64,000 bases of DNA from Melioribacteraceae bacterium (GTDB lineage Bacteria > Bacteroidota > Ignavibacteria > Ignavibacteriales > Melioribacteraceae). The notes beneath the pieces were generated by a model. It saw only the letters and a program-made list of their open reading frames with translations. It was not told where the DNA came from and made no database searches. The stretch spans positions 108,512-172,511 of the forward strand of contig JAFGMI010000026.1 of NCBI GenBank assembly GCA_016927595.1, in the 5' to 3' direction. This document shows positions 48,344 through 58,300 of this stretch, piece by piece (positions within the stretch are counted from its first letter, which is position 1; each line of letters opens with the position of its first letter). The translations under genes were made by a program, and so were the position numbers.

Positions 48344-48733
48344 ATGTTTGAAACAATATCTGCAATTTTTATAATACTGCACGGGCTGGTTCATCTGTTA
48401 TATATGGGACAGAGCTTGCGAAAGTTCGAGCTGCAACAGGGCATTACCTGGCCCGATAACTCATGGGTGTCCGGTAAACAGCCAGGGAATGATTGGGCGC
48501 GGGTACCCGTTGCGGTTATGTGTGTAATTTCCGCCTCCGGATTTGCGGCTGCAGGAATAATGCTTCTGTATGAATTTAGTTTGTTCAAATATTTTGTTTA
48601 TTGCACTTCGGTTTTTTCATCACTTCTTTACCTGTTAGCCTGGGACGGGGTTAAAAATAAAATTGCAGATAAAGGTGCCGTGGGTGTAGTTATAAATGTT
48701 GCTCTTATTATATGCATATATGTTTTTTATTGA
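48344..48733 (+). CDS. Four-helix membrane protein, function unknown
   Basis: A 129-residue protein one base after the sorting-domain gene. It has four hydrophobic stretches (ISAIFIILHGLVHLLYMG, VAVMCVISASGFAAAGIMLLY, YFVYCTSVFSSLLYLLAW, VVINVALIICIYVFY). A histidine in HGLVHLLYMG and GNDWARVP are the only polar marks. No family recognised. Spacing suggests co-transcription with the propeller protein. Confidence 0.55.
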   Translation: MFETISAIFIILHGLVHLLYMGQSLRKFELQQGITWPDNSWVSGKQPGNDWARVPVAVMCVISASGFAAAGIMLLYEFSLFKYFVYCTSVFSSLLYLLAWDGVKNKIADKGAVGVVINVALIICIYVFY

Positions 48734-49148
48734 CTGAAATTCAGGAAGTAAACCCCACATTTAAGCCATATGCCACAAAATTAATAATTAAATAAGTTGT
48801 TTTATATGTTCAAACAATGTGATTATTGATAATAACAATTTCATACCGTATTTTAATTCCAGGCGTAAATTTGTGGTTCAGATATTCAGAATCGACGAGT
48901 CACTGCATGGTATCAACGGGATTTCTTCGAAAAAGCATCTATTAAGTAATAAATGATAAAAGTCGTTCTTGATAACAACTAGTTAACTTTTAAAAAAACA
49001 TATTTGTTTAATTATAATTTACCTGTTTAAAACAATACTGCGTTAGATTTATTAAATAATAAATTCAGCAGCATAATTATAAATAATATATAAAAATTAG
49101 GTTTGGAAGCAATTTGTGTAATCTTAGCATCATGCTTAAATAAAATTT
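48734..49148. other. Noncoding gap, AT-rich
   Basis: About 415 bases. CTGAA-A-TTCAG at 48735-48745, directly after the stop, is a small palindrome that may help end transcription. I find no open frame, RNA or repeat of note in the rest. Confidence 0.3.
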
Positions 49149-49950
49149 ATGAGAGCAATTATAAAATTACCCGCACTTCTGATATTCTTAATATTAATTT
49201 CCTGCAACGAAAACATTGTTAATAATCCTGAAACTGAAGAAGGCGGAGTCTGCTTTACATTTGATGATACATATGTTAATGAGTGGTATAATCTATCAAA
49301 GGTTTTAATTAATTCTAATATCAAAGCTACATTTTTTGTTACAATGATTAATACCCTTACTTCATCAGAATTAAAAAAATTTGCAAACTTTAGATTCACT
49401 TGGCTTTGAAATAGGATGTCATGGATATAAGCATATAGATGCAGTCAAATATTTGGAAACGCATTCTTTGCAAGAATATTATAACAATGAAGTATTACCC
49501 GCACTAAAAATTATGGATAAAATCAACCTGCATCCGGGATCATTTTCTTATCCTTATGGTATGAATAATGATTCGCTCGATAATTATTTGTTAGGTTATT
49601 TCAAAATACTTCGGGATATAACCGATGAACAGAGAAAACAGACGACAAGAGAAATTGAGGATATTGATGAAATATTCTGTAAAAAAGGTGAATCAAAAGT
49701 TGTTTCATCACTCGGAATAGATGTAATTTTCAATATAGACGAGAAAAGCTTAAGACATGCATTGCAAAGGGCTAAGTTAAACAAAGAAATACTCTGCTTG
49801 TATGCTCATTGTCCGGTTGTCTCGGATGCAACCGGTTACCAGATTGAAACCGGATACATTTACAATCTGATATCGCTCATAAATGAATACGGACTTAATA
49901 CATATACGTTTTCTGAATTATCTGCAACTGTTTATGATGTTAATTACTGA
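49149..49950 (+). pseudogene. Polysaccharide deacetylase lipoprotein, frameshifted
   Basis: Two frames together encode one NodB-type deacetylase of about 266 residues. The first (49149-49409) has a lipobox (LILISC) and GVCFTFDDTYVNEWYN, the catalytic/metal Asp motif. The second continues as LQTLDSLGFEIGCHGYKHIDA, with metal histidines in HGYKH and SYPYG later, to 49950. The break is in A7-T3 at 49373-49382: with one T fewer the reading joins as ELKKLQTLDSLGFE. This may be a real mutation or a base-calling error in a homopolymer. A -1 slip on the A run gives the wrong frame, so classical programmed -1 frameshifting does not explain it. Confidence 0.75.
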
Positions 49951-49986
49951 AAATAAAGCGGGCTTGAAATCATTTCATCTAAAAGA

Positions 49987-50382
49987 ATGAATAACATAGC
50001 AGAAAAATTTATGGAGCTGCCCGAAGATGTCCGAAGCGGATCTATTAAAATCTTTGGCAGATGGTTTGGGAAACCATATGACAATTATCATAGAGCTGTC
50101 TCTGCTAAATATGAAAATAATATACTGAATATATCCTTTATCGAAGGTGAAACTCTTGAAATTCACATGCCATCTGATCCTGAAATCGATGGTAATGTGT
50201 TGAGGATAAAAACAGCAGAAACAGTAAAATGGAGCTGGTATTATTACGGTAAACCTAAAACGAAAGAGAACTTATTCTACCTTAAATATACCGTGAAAGA
50301 AAATGAGGTTTCTGTAAATACAAACAGTCCTTTTAGTGTTACCAGCGGTATAATAACCGAAGCCGCAGTTGAAATTCATTAA
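49987..50382 (+). CDS. Conserved hypothetical protein
   Basis: A 131-residue soluble protein, acidic N-terminus MNNIAEKFMELPEDVRSGSIKIFGRWFGKPYDNYH, then alternating beta strands (NILNISFIEGETLEIHMP, LRIKTAETVKWSWYYYG, VSVNTNSPFSVTSGII). The pattern suggests a small beta-barrel or jelly-roll, but I recognise no family. It follows the deacetylase by 36 bases and precedes a membrane protein. Confidence 0.55.
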   Translation: MNNIAEKFMELPEDVRSGSIKIFGRWFGKPYDNYHRAVSAKYENNILNISFIEGETLEIHMPSDPEIDGNVLRIKTAETVKWSWYYYGKPKTKENLFYLKYTVKENEVSVNTNSPFSVTSGIITEAAVEIH

Positions 50383-50435
50383 AACGTGAAGCAATGTATT
50401 TGTAAAATCAGTGATGTATCGGGCTGGATATCAAT

Positions 50436-50876
50436 ATGGATGAAGAAGTCTACATCGTACAGAATTACGATTTGCACCGGCTCAAAAAATATCTGAACTA
50501 TGAATTATCAGGTTCAGTTTTGTACTTCCTCTCCTTCCAGGTGTTCATATTCATTTTTCTGGCATCTATAGCCGCGGTTATATTCACCCCGTTCATGCTG
50601 CGTGTACTGCTCGCTGAAAAGAAGAAGGGATGGATTATAGTTTTCGTTCTGATTGTAATAATTCCGGTTGTTGTTATGATTATTCTTATCATCTTTGCAG
50701 GATTCAGCAAAGCGTTTCTGTTTTTCATTCTTGGCTTGTTTTATTTTTACTTCTTCCTGCTTCGCATAGAGGTGAACGGATGGACCAGGGAAGCAGACGC
50801 AAAATATCAATATCATTTATCGAAGAAGAGGAGTGAGGCAGAAATGAAAGCATTCGATGACAGGTTTAATTTGTAG
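50436..50876 (+). CDS. Three-helix membrane protein, function unknown
   Basis: A 146-residue protein with an acidic start (MDEEVYIVQNYDLHRLKK), three strongly hydrophobic stretches (about 30-55, 66-88 and 92-110), and a charged C-terminal tail KYQYHLSKKRSEAEMKAFDDRF. I recognise no family. Confidence 0.5.
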   Translation: MDEEVYIVQNYDLHRLKKYLNYELSGSVLYFLSFQVFIFIFLASIAAVIFTPFMLRVLLAEKKKGWIIVFVLIVIIPVVVMIILIIFAGFSKAFLFFILGLFYFYFFLLRIEVNGWTREADAKYQYHLSKKRSEAEMKAFDDRFNL

Positions 50877-50982
50877 TTCTATAAGATTTGAAATTACCGC
50901 CTGAATTCTGAACCATGGCAGCATTTTTTTTGTTACTTTAATAACACATTTAAATTCCCTCAAAAAACGAAAGAACTAAAGT

Positions 50983-52521
50983 ATGAACAAATCTCCCGGC
51001 GGTTCAGGGATTTTCCAGAGATTGCTCAACCGGACCGAACGAATAGGCAACGCTTTGCCTCATCCGGCAACACTTTTTGCGATTTTTGCTGTATCGGCAT
51101 TAATATTATCTGCAGTAGGATCAGCAATGGAATGGGAAGTTATTCACCCGGGTACTAAGGAAACAGTTAAACCCGTCAACCTGCTTTCGCACGATGGTAT
51201 ACACCGCATATTGCTCGAAATGGTTGAGAACTTTACCGGTTTCGCTCCGCTCGGAATTGTACTCGTTGCAATGCTGGGTATTGGTATTGCCGAACAAAGC
51301 GGTCTTATTAATTCGGTTATTAAATTACTAGTGCTCAATTCGCCTAAACATTTGCTTACCTTTGTCATAGTATTCACAGGTATATTGTCGAACATAGCAT
51401 CCGATGTGGGTTACGTTCTGCTCATTCCGCTGGCTGGAGTTATCTTCATAGCTGTAGGCAGACATCCAATTGCAGGAATGGCAGCAGCATTTGCAGGAGT
51501 TTCGGGCGGATTCAGCGCCAACCTGGCAATCGGCACTGTTGATCCGCTGCTTGCAGGTCTCTCTCAGGAAGCTGCTCGTATACTCGATCCAACATACGAG
51601 GTAAATCCAACAGCTAACTACTACTTCATGGCGGCTTCGACTTTTGTAATAGCTTTAGCCGGTACCATCGTTACAGAAAAAATTGTAGAACCCAGACTGG
51701 GTAAGTACGAAGCTGAACATGAAGATAAAGATGAGTCATTTCAAAAACTAACTGCGATTGAGAAAAGAGGACTCCTTTATACATTTCTTACCTTAGCTGG
51801 AATTGTATTCATAACTCTAATAGGCATTATACCCGAGGACGGTTACTTCAGGGGAGTTGACGGCGGTGTGCTCAGTTCGCCTCTTATCAAAGGCGTTGTG
51901 GCTATGCTCTTTATTACCGCCGGCGCTATGGGACTTGCTTACGGTTTCACCACAGGGAAATTTAAAAATGATTCCGATATAATGAAAGGCATGGCAACAT
52001 CGATGAAAACCATGGCTACCTATCTTGTACTCGTGTTCTTCGCAGCGCAGTTCGTGGCGTATTTCAAGTGGAGCAACCTTGGTATTATACTTGCGGTAGA
52101 AGGCGCCGGTATGCTTATGTCAGCCGACATCGGACTGATACCCTTGATGATACTGTTCATCCTTCTATCGGCAGCCATCAATATGCTGATGGGAAGCGCT
52201 TCAGCAAAATGGGCTATTCTCGCACCGATATTTATACCTATGTTCATGATAATGGGTTACTCGCCTGAACTTTCACAGGTTGTTTACAGAATAGGCGACA
52301 GCGTAACGAATGTAATCTCACCGATGATGAGTTTTTTCGCACTGATAATAGCCTTCGTGCAGAAATATCAGCCCGATGCGGGAATCGGAACTGTTATAGC
52401 TGCAATGGTTCCGTACTCAATAGTGTTTATGCTTTTCTGGATGCTCCTGCTTGTTGTATGGTTATTAGCCGGATTACCTCTGGGACCCGACGCAAATATA
52501 TTTTATTCGCTCCCGGAATAA
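50983..52521 (+). CDS. AbgT-family transporter
   Basis: A 512-residue polytopic membrane protein of the AbgT family, known for p-aminobenzoyl-glutamate uptake and, in other members, sulfonamide efflux. GNALPHPATLFAIFAVSALILS opens it, and FAGVSGGFSANLAIGTVDPLLAGLS and NMLMGSASAKWAILAPIFIPM carry the two re-entrant-loop motifs. Which substrate applies here is unknown; no peptidase gene (abgA/abgB) is next to it. Confidence 0.92.
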   Translation: MNKSPGGSGIFQRLLNRTERIGNALPHPATLFAIFAVSALILSAVGSAMEWEVIHPGTKETVKPVNLLSHDGIHRILLEMVENFTGFAPLGIVLVAMLGIGIAEQSGLINSVIKLLVLNSPKHLLTFVIVFTGILSNIASDVGYVLLIPLAGVIFIAVGRHPIAGMAAAFAGVSGGFSANLAIGTVDPLLAGLSQEAARILDPTYEVNPTANYYFMAASTFVIALAGTIVTEKIVEPRLGKYEAEHEDKDESFQKLTAIEKRGLLYTFLTLAGIVFITLIGIIPEDGYFRGVDGGVLSSPLIKGVVAMLFITAGAMGLAYGFTTGKFKNDSDIMKGMATSMKTMATYLVLVFFAAQFVAYFKWSNLGIILAVEGAGMLMSADIGLIPLMILFILLSAAINMLMGSASAKWAILAPIFIPMFMIMGYSPELSQVVYRIGDSVTNVISPMMSFFALIIAFVQKYQPDAGIGTVIAAMVPYSIVFMLFWMLLLVVWLLAGLPLGPDANIFYSLPE

Positions 52522-52550
52522 TTTATTAATTGTTAGAAAAGGATTTCATA

Positions 52551-52946
52551 ATGCCTGAAAAAATTTTACACTTTATAATTGTGCTTTAAGTCCTTACCGG
52601 CTTCTCAGCCGGTGACAATCGTATTGAAGACAAGTTAATAGGTAAATGGATTTTAAAGCAGATTTATATGGATGGTAGTGATGTTTCTTCAGAACATAAT
52701 TCTTACGGTGAAAGATCGATTGAATTTTTTAATGGAGGTACATTTACAAGCGACGGAAGAACTGACAGCAAAAATACAGAAAATTGGTCTATTGATAATT
52801 AAAAAAAATGAATTGTACCTCGATAGTGGAGCGGGCTATGACAGTTACGGATTATTTAATTTTTCCGGCAAAATAAAATTGAGCGAAAAGGTGCGAGGTT
52901 TGATTTCAACAGACGCTTTATTTCTTATAAACCTGCATTAAAATAA
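52551..52946 (+). pseudogene. Lipocalin-like small secreted protein, multiply disrupted
   Basis: Reading from the ATG at 52551, frame 0 gives a signal-like segment MPEKILHFIIVL, then a stop (TAA, 52587-52589), then VLTGFSAGDNRIEDKLIGKWILKQIY, a lipocalin-like opening (K-x-x-G-x-W). Frame 0 stops again at 52800; joining to the +1 frame across T2-A8 at 52799-52808 (one T too many) gives DNKKNELYLDSGAGYDSYGLFNFSG. Frame 0 resumes near 52890 as GARFDFNRRFISYKPALK and ends at 52946. The total is 132 codons, consistent with one ancestral gene with three lesions. AAAGGA precedes the ATG. Confidence 0.65.
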
Positions 52947-52949
52947 AAA

Positions 52950-52973
52950 GGGTCAGCTTATTCAGCATGACCC
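52950..52973. terminator. Hairpin between pseudogene and DUF4397 gene
   Basis: GGGTCA (52950-52955) pairs with TGACCC (52968-52973), extended by inner G-C pairs. It follows the lipocalin-like remnant and precedes the end of the convergent DUF4397 gene; the plus-strand side continues CGTCTTTG, a short T run. Confidence 0.6.
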
Positions 52974-53003
52974 CGTCTTTGATAAAATTATAATTAATTA
53001 TTC

Positions 53004-53693
53004 TTATTTATTTATTATTATTTCAGCCCCTAAAGCCTGACTGCCGTTTCCGGCAACAAATCCTTTTGCAAAAACAGTGTAAATTCTTCCGTTCTGCAAA
53101 CTGATTCCGGGAAGTTCAAGTACAACTGTTTCGGTACCTGCCAGTCTTACCTGAAGATCATAATTTGCTGAAGGCAGCGGTGTAAACGCAGAATACTCCT
53201 TGAATGTGTAGTCGCCGAATACAACTGTACCGTCTGTTGTAGTTATATCAACCGCAGGTGCGTCGGGCGAAAGGTGCAAAAATCTCACATGGGAATTACC
53301 TGCAGAAGGATTTGTTAAGTCATCCATAATAACAAGCGGAGTAAGGTTCGATACACCATCTACAGCGAATACCGAATAGTTTACATTTGCCTGGATTGGT
53401 AAATCAGCCTCAATTACAGTTGTTGTTGTTCCCGCAACATTAACCTGTACTTTACGTGTGCCAGCTTCAACTTCAAGATATCCGGTGTTATTTGGATACG
53501 TCAGATTAGCACCGGCTAATTCGCCATCGACGTAAAGGTCTACACCGGGGGCATCGGGTGAAGCGTGTACTACCTTAACACTTGCGGTTTCGGCAGTCGG
53601 AACAACAGGATTGTCTTTGTCATCGTCGGAACAACCCATCATGACTACTGATGATGCCAGTAAGAAGAACATTATTTTTATATTGTGTTTCAT
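53004..53693 (-). CDS. DUF4397 lipoprotein
   Basis: A 229-residue lipoprotein (lipobox MMGC at about residue 21) with two DUF4397 repeats: VKVVHASPDAPGVDLYVDGE in the first and VRFLHLSPDAPAVDITTTDG in the second. DUF4397 is a beta-sandwich domain of unknown function found on cell surfaces. AAAGGAG precedes the ATG on the minus strand. The 290-base gap upstream holds no feature I can identify. Confidence 0.9.
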   Translation of the reverse strand: MKHNIKIMFFLLASSVVMMGCSDDDKDNPVVPTAETASVKVVHASPDAPGVDLYVDGELAGANLTYPNNTGYLEVEAGTRKVQVNVAGTTTTVIEADLPIQANVNYSVFAVDGVSNLTPLVIMDDLTNPSAGNSHVRFLHLSPDAPAVDITTTDGTVVFGDYTFKEYSAFTPLPSANYDLQVRLAGTETVVLELPGISLQNGRIYTVFAKGFVAGNGSQALGAEIIINK

Positions 53694-53983
53694 GATTCAG
53701 ATCTCCTTTATTTATGTTAAATTAATTCAACTGAAGTTTTGATTATTCTAATATTTTACAGATAGTCTGCAGCTTAGGTTTATGGATACTGTAAAGTTGC
53801 TAGAACAGGATCTGTGAAATTTGGGTTCCACTAATTTCCCGGATGATTCTTAAGTTATGGATAAAAGTGTATCATGAATCGAAGAAATGAGTTAAATTGA
53901 ACTAAAAACAAAATTTAAATTTTCTGTGGTCAATTATTTATGACCTTAGTGTTTAGTTCGTTTGCATATTTTAACAGACATCG

Positions 53984-54388
53984 GTGGATATAGTGAGTAA
54001 AAAGGATGGAATTATTTCTGCATTCAATAAGCTGAAAGATGCATTGTTAAAATCCGAAACTGAAAAACTGAATGAAATTATTCTCGATGATTACAGAGGA
54101 TTCAGTCTGCACGGTACGATAGAAACAAAAGATGATATAATCAGCAGCTTCAAACACGGAGGAATAAAATTATCAGAGTATTCAGTTGAGCATGCAGAGT
54201 ATGAACAGTTTTACGAAATTGCGCTGGTAACCGGTAAGGGGAAGATAGCAGGGAAATATGAGGATTATGAGTTTCATCACACGGTACTATTTACAGATGT
54301 ATTTAAATATTCTGATGGTTCATGGAAATATTTCAGGTCCCAGGTTACTGAAATAAAACCGCCTGATATGAGCACAAACGTGCATTAA
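53984..54388 (+). CDS. SnoaL/DUF4440-like (NTF2-fold) protein
   Basis: A 134-residue protein of NTF2-like plan: helical start (IISAFNKLKDALLKSETEKLNEIILDDYRGF), then strands SLHGTIETKDDIISSF, YEIALVTGKGKIAGKYEDYEFHHTVLFTDVF and WKYFRSQVTEI. Family members bind small ligands or act as isomerases. The GTG at 53984 is the start used; a GTG at 53993 is also possible. Confidence 0.75.
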   Translation: MDIVSKKDGIISAFNKLKDALLKSETEKLNEIILDDYRGFSLHGTIETKDDIISSFKHGGIKLSEYSVEHAEYEQFYEIALVTGKGKIAGKYEDYEFHHTVLFTDVFKYSDGSWKYFRSQVTEIKPPDMSTNVH

Positions 54389-54415
54389 AATAGATCACAA
54401 ATTCAGGAGGTAACA

Positions 54416-54850
54416 ATGAAAAAGATTTTGTTAGCTCTGCTGGCAGTTGGATTTCTGTTTTTTCAGAGCTGCGGAGACGAATGCGAAGAAACGGTAAAGG
54501 ACGGAGTACTTGTTCATATCACTCATGGTTCGGATGATGTGCATCGTCTGCTTATGGGACTGCAGATGGCAGTAACAATGTCGGAAGAAAAGGATGTGCT
54601 TGTATATATCGATATCACAGGTATTGAAGCCGTACTTAAAGATTCTGCGGATTTTCAATTCTCCCACTTTCCGGGTTCAAAAACGCAAATAGAAAAATTG
54701 CTCTCGAAAGGAGTTACTGTTATGGCTTGTCCCGGATGCCTTAAAGCTGCAGATAAAACAGAAGCAGATTTAATGGAAGGTGTCCAAATTGCCGATAAGA
54801 GTAAATTCTTTAATTTTACCAAAGGGCGGATAGTTACAATTGACTATTGA
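54416..54850 (+). CDS. DsrE-family lipoprotein
   Basis: A 144-residue protein with AGGAGG before its ATG and a lipobox FQSC (about residue 19), so an exported, lipid-anchored DsrE domain. DsrE marks are VHITHGSDDVHRLLMGLQMA, VLVYIDITGIEAVL and GVTVMACPGCLKAADK, the last carrying a CPGC pair where many DsrE proteins have one conserved cysteine. DsrE-type proteins handle sulfur transfer in the cytoplasm; an extracytoplasmic version is less usual. It follows the SnoaL-like gene by 27 bases. Confidence 0.82.
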   Translation: MKKILLALLAVGFLFFQSCGDECEETVKDGVLVHITHGSDDVHRLLMGLQMAVTMSEEKDVLVYIDITGIEAVLKDSADFQFSHFPGSKTQIEKLLSKGVTVMACPGCLKAADKTEADLMEGVQIADKSKFFNFTKGRIVTIDY

Positions 54851-55312
54851 TTTATCGGGGATCATTTTCAGTATGCTTATCAGAGCTTGAATCTGGTGTC
54901 GGATTAAGCCAGGTGTCTGATTATTAGCTGGGTTCAAATTCAAAAGCCGGTTTAATCGGCTCCAGAAAAGATTACTGAAATTAATATGAAGATTTTTATA
55001 AATAACTTCGGGTGAGATTTACAGTTATTCCGGTATCATTAAGATTGTTAAAAAGCATCTTTACCGATTACGGGATCATGATATTACTCTGATTCTTCCG
55101 GAATAATGCTGCACATTGGAAAGTACTTAAAATAAGAACAATTAAAATAATCTTTATTAATGGAGTTAAATTTAGAATAATAATAATTATATTTATTCAA
55201 TTCTTCATCGGTTTATTCTAATTAATAGTAATTACAGGGAATATCTTACAGCATTTTTTCTGATGGATTGAAAATTAATAAATTATAAATCTGTTTTTAC
55301 AGGTCGGAAAAG
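54851..55312. other. Noncoding gap before the large secreted protein
   Basis: About 460 AT-rich bases. AGCCG-GTTTAAT-CGGCT near 54944-54961 can form a small hairpin that may end the DsrE transcript, but no T run follows. Near 54890-54930 the segments GTGTCGGATTA and GTGTCTGATTA form an imperfect direct repeat. No gene is seen. Confidence 0.3.
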
Positions 55313-58300
55313 ATGATACAATCGCATTGTAAAATGTTATTCTATCTTCTGCTTTGTTTAACTCCTTTTTTGTATGCTCAGAATAACACCAAAACCTGGT
55401 TAGAAACTTCAGTAAAAGATTTTAGCGACAACGAGTTAGAGAATCTAATTATTTCAGATATTTCAGGCGGAGAAGTACAGTTCCCTCATCCTTTTATTAA
55501 GATTGTTGATGATTATAAAGACAACTCATTTATGAGATCCATCGTGCAGGACAGTGCGGGAAATTTTTTAAGAACATGGGTAACCGGCGGTAACGTGTTC
55601 GTCAAAAAATATAATGCAGATGGAGATGAATTAACCCAGAATATTCAGGTAAACAAACAAACAGGTGATGATAATACTTTCAGCAAAGCTGCTTTATTGA
55701 ATAACGGTATATATCTTATAATCTGGAACCAAAGAGACACCTGTAAAGGACAATTTTTTACAGATGATTCGGTAAAGACGGGTGATATATTTATTATAGA
55801 AGATATCAGGAGCATGTACCCTTCGGAAGTACTTGCCGATAATAATGAAAATACGTTCTTATTGTTTTTTACAAATAAGGTTGAAGAGGATTATTATAAA
55901 TTATATGCTCAAACTATCGACACAATTGGCAACAAAGTTGGCGATGGTAAATTATTAAATTTAGACGTACTGACAACTTTTGATGATAACCCGGTAGCTG
56001 AGGGGGATGCAAACGGTTTCTGGTTATCATGGGGTGGTTCCAGGGGGGGAATATATGACAGGAATTTTAATGTACATTTACGAAGATTTGACTATGACTT
56101 AAACCCACAGAGTGAAGCAATTATTGTAAACGATGATTTCAGCAGATTTCAGAGTGGAGCTGATCTCTGTATTGACAAAAACTCAAATATTTTTTGTGTA
56201 TGGATGGATGATAGGGATGCTGTAGAACCTGTATTAACGGGGCAATACAATATTTACGGTCAGCTTTTAGATGCGAACGGGAATAAAATTGGTGAGAATG
56301 TAAAAATCAATTCCATATTAGAAAGATCTGAGAACCGATCACCCTATATTTATTTTAAAAATGATAAGTATTTCATTTCCTGGCAACATTGGAGTGAAAA
56401 ACAAAGATTTTATGAAACATACGTTAATATTTGGGAATTTGATCCCAAGCTTACTGGAGAAATGATATCATCCATATTTTATGGAAGTCCCGAAGGTAAT
56501 AATTGGGAAAATATATCATGGGAGCTGACCAATATTGCCGGCAGCAATATTAAATTTAAAATCAGATCGGGGAAAAGTGTAAAACAGTTAACCGAAAAAA
56601 ACTGGCTGGGTCCTGACGATGAATCCGGTTATTACACAATCAACACTGGTGAGTTGATAAATCCGGTTCACAGCGGGGATGATTTTATACAGTATAAGGC
56701 GATATTCAATTCGTCGAATGGTAGCACGTCAATACTCCAATCTGTCAGCATAAGTTTTTCATCGAGTGACAATGTTCCTCCTCAGCCGCCGGCCAGTCTA
56801 TCAGCCGAACCCTCTCACGCAAAAGTAATATTACTCTGGCAACCTGCCGGAGAAGAAATTTCGGGATATAAAATTTATAAGGGCACTGAAAGCGGAGTTT
56901 ATAATCAGAGATGGAATATATTTTTACCATCAGAGATAACCAGTTATGAGGATACAAACATTACAGCAGGTATAGAATATTTTTACGCAATAACGGCAAT
57001 GGATTCGAGTTATAATGAGAGCCAATTTTCTGAAGAAGTCAATTGCATTGTTTATGGTATAAATATTTATGTAAATGAAAACAGCCTGCCAAACGGGGAT
57101 GGTTCAATTCTGTATCCTTTTATTACAATAGAAGATGGGATAAGCAACTCATTCTTCGGAGATACAATAAGAGTTTTACCTGGTTACTACAACGATATCT
57201 CCGGATTGAAGGAGGGTGTTTCTCTTATCGGAACTTCTGCCGAAAAGTGTGAAATCGGAATTACTTTGGAGATACCGGATAAGGTATTAATAAAAGGATT
57301 TACATTCACAAGATCAATAATATGCAGCAATTACAGTAATCCTGTCATTACTGAGAACCATTTCAGAGGGACAGGCGATTATTACATGCCAGCAATTTCA
57401 ATCGGTTATTCTTCATCACCTACGATTACGAAAAATGTTATAAATGACTGCAGGACTGCAATCCGGATCGACAGGGAGTCAAACCCGATAATAAAAAATA
57501 ATATAATGAGAGCGTATGAAGTCGGTATTAGGATTACGGCTGAAACTGAATTTATTTTAATAAACAATACAATAATAGGAGAAAATGCTGGTGCTCTTTG
57601 GGGGAGTTTCAATTACCAGAACAAAAGCAGGATAGAAAATAATATTCTTGTTGCCTCAAATACCAACATAAGCGGATATTTATTTGACAATACTTTGGAT
57701 CAGGATATAATAAGCTACAACAATTTTTGGAATGAATATTTTGAAGGAATTGAAGTTATAGAAACGAATCAGTTCCTTGACCCGCATTTTGTTGATATGA
57801 GTATGAACGATTTTCAACTGCTGCCTGAATCGCCATGTATCGACAATGGAAATCCGGATCCTGATTTTAATGATACTGATGGAACCAGGAATGATATGGG
57901 CGCCTACGGAGGTCCGGATCCTATTATTACAGAGCTGCCATCACGAATATCAAGGTCAATGTCCGTTTCAGGTCTATCCGGATTCCCGGGAGATACCGTC
58001 GATGTTTATATTAAAATGGATGATCCTTCCGGTCTGGCAAAAGCAGATTTTAGTTTTAAATACGACAACACCATACTGACTTTCATTGAGGCAGAACTTA
58101 CAGAGGCAACCCGGAACTTTTCACTCAGTCAGCAGATGAAAAAAAGTGGTGAAATCATAATTGGTTTAATTTCAGAAATATCTGCCCCGCCGAATCTAAC
58201 AGAAATATTAAAACTTAGATTTATCGTAAACAAAAACACTAATCATGAAGATGCATCGCCTCTTTTATTGCAGGATGTAAATTTATCCGATGTAAATTTT

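Noticed and set aside
49373..49382. Programmed -1 frameshift on the A run in the deacetylase gene
   Set aside because: The downstream part is in the +1 frame relative to the start, which a -1 slip would not reach.
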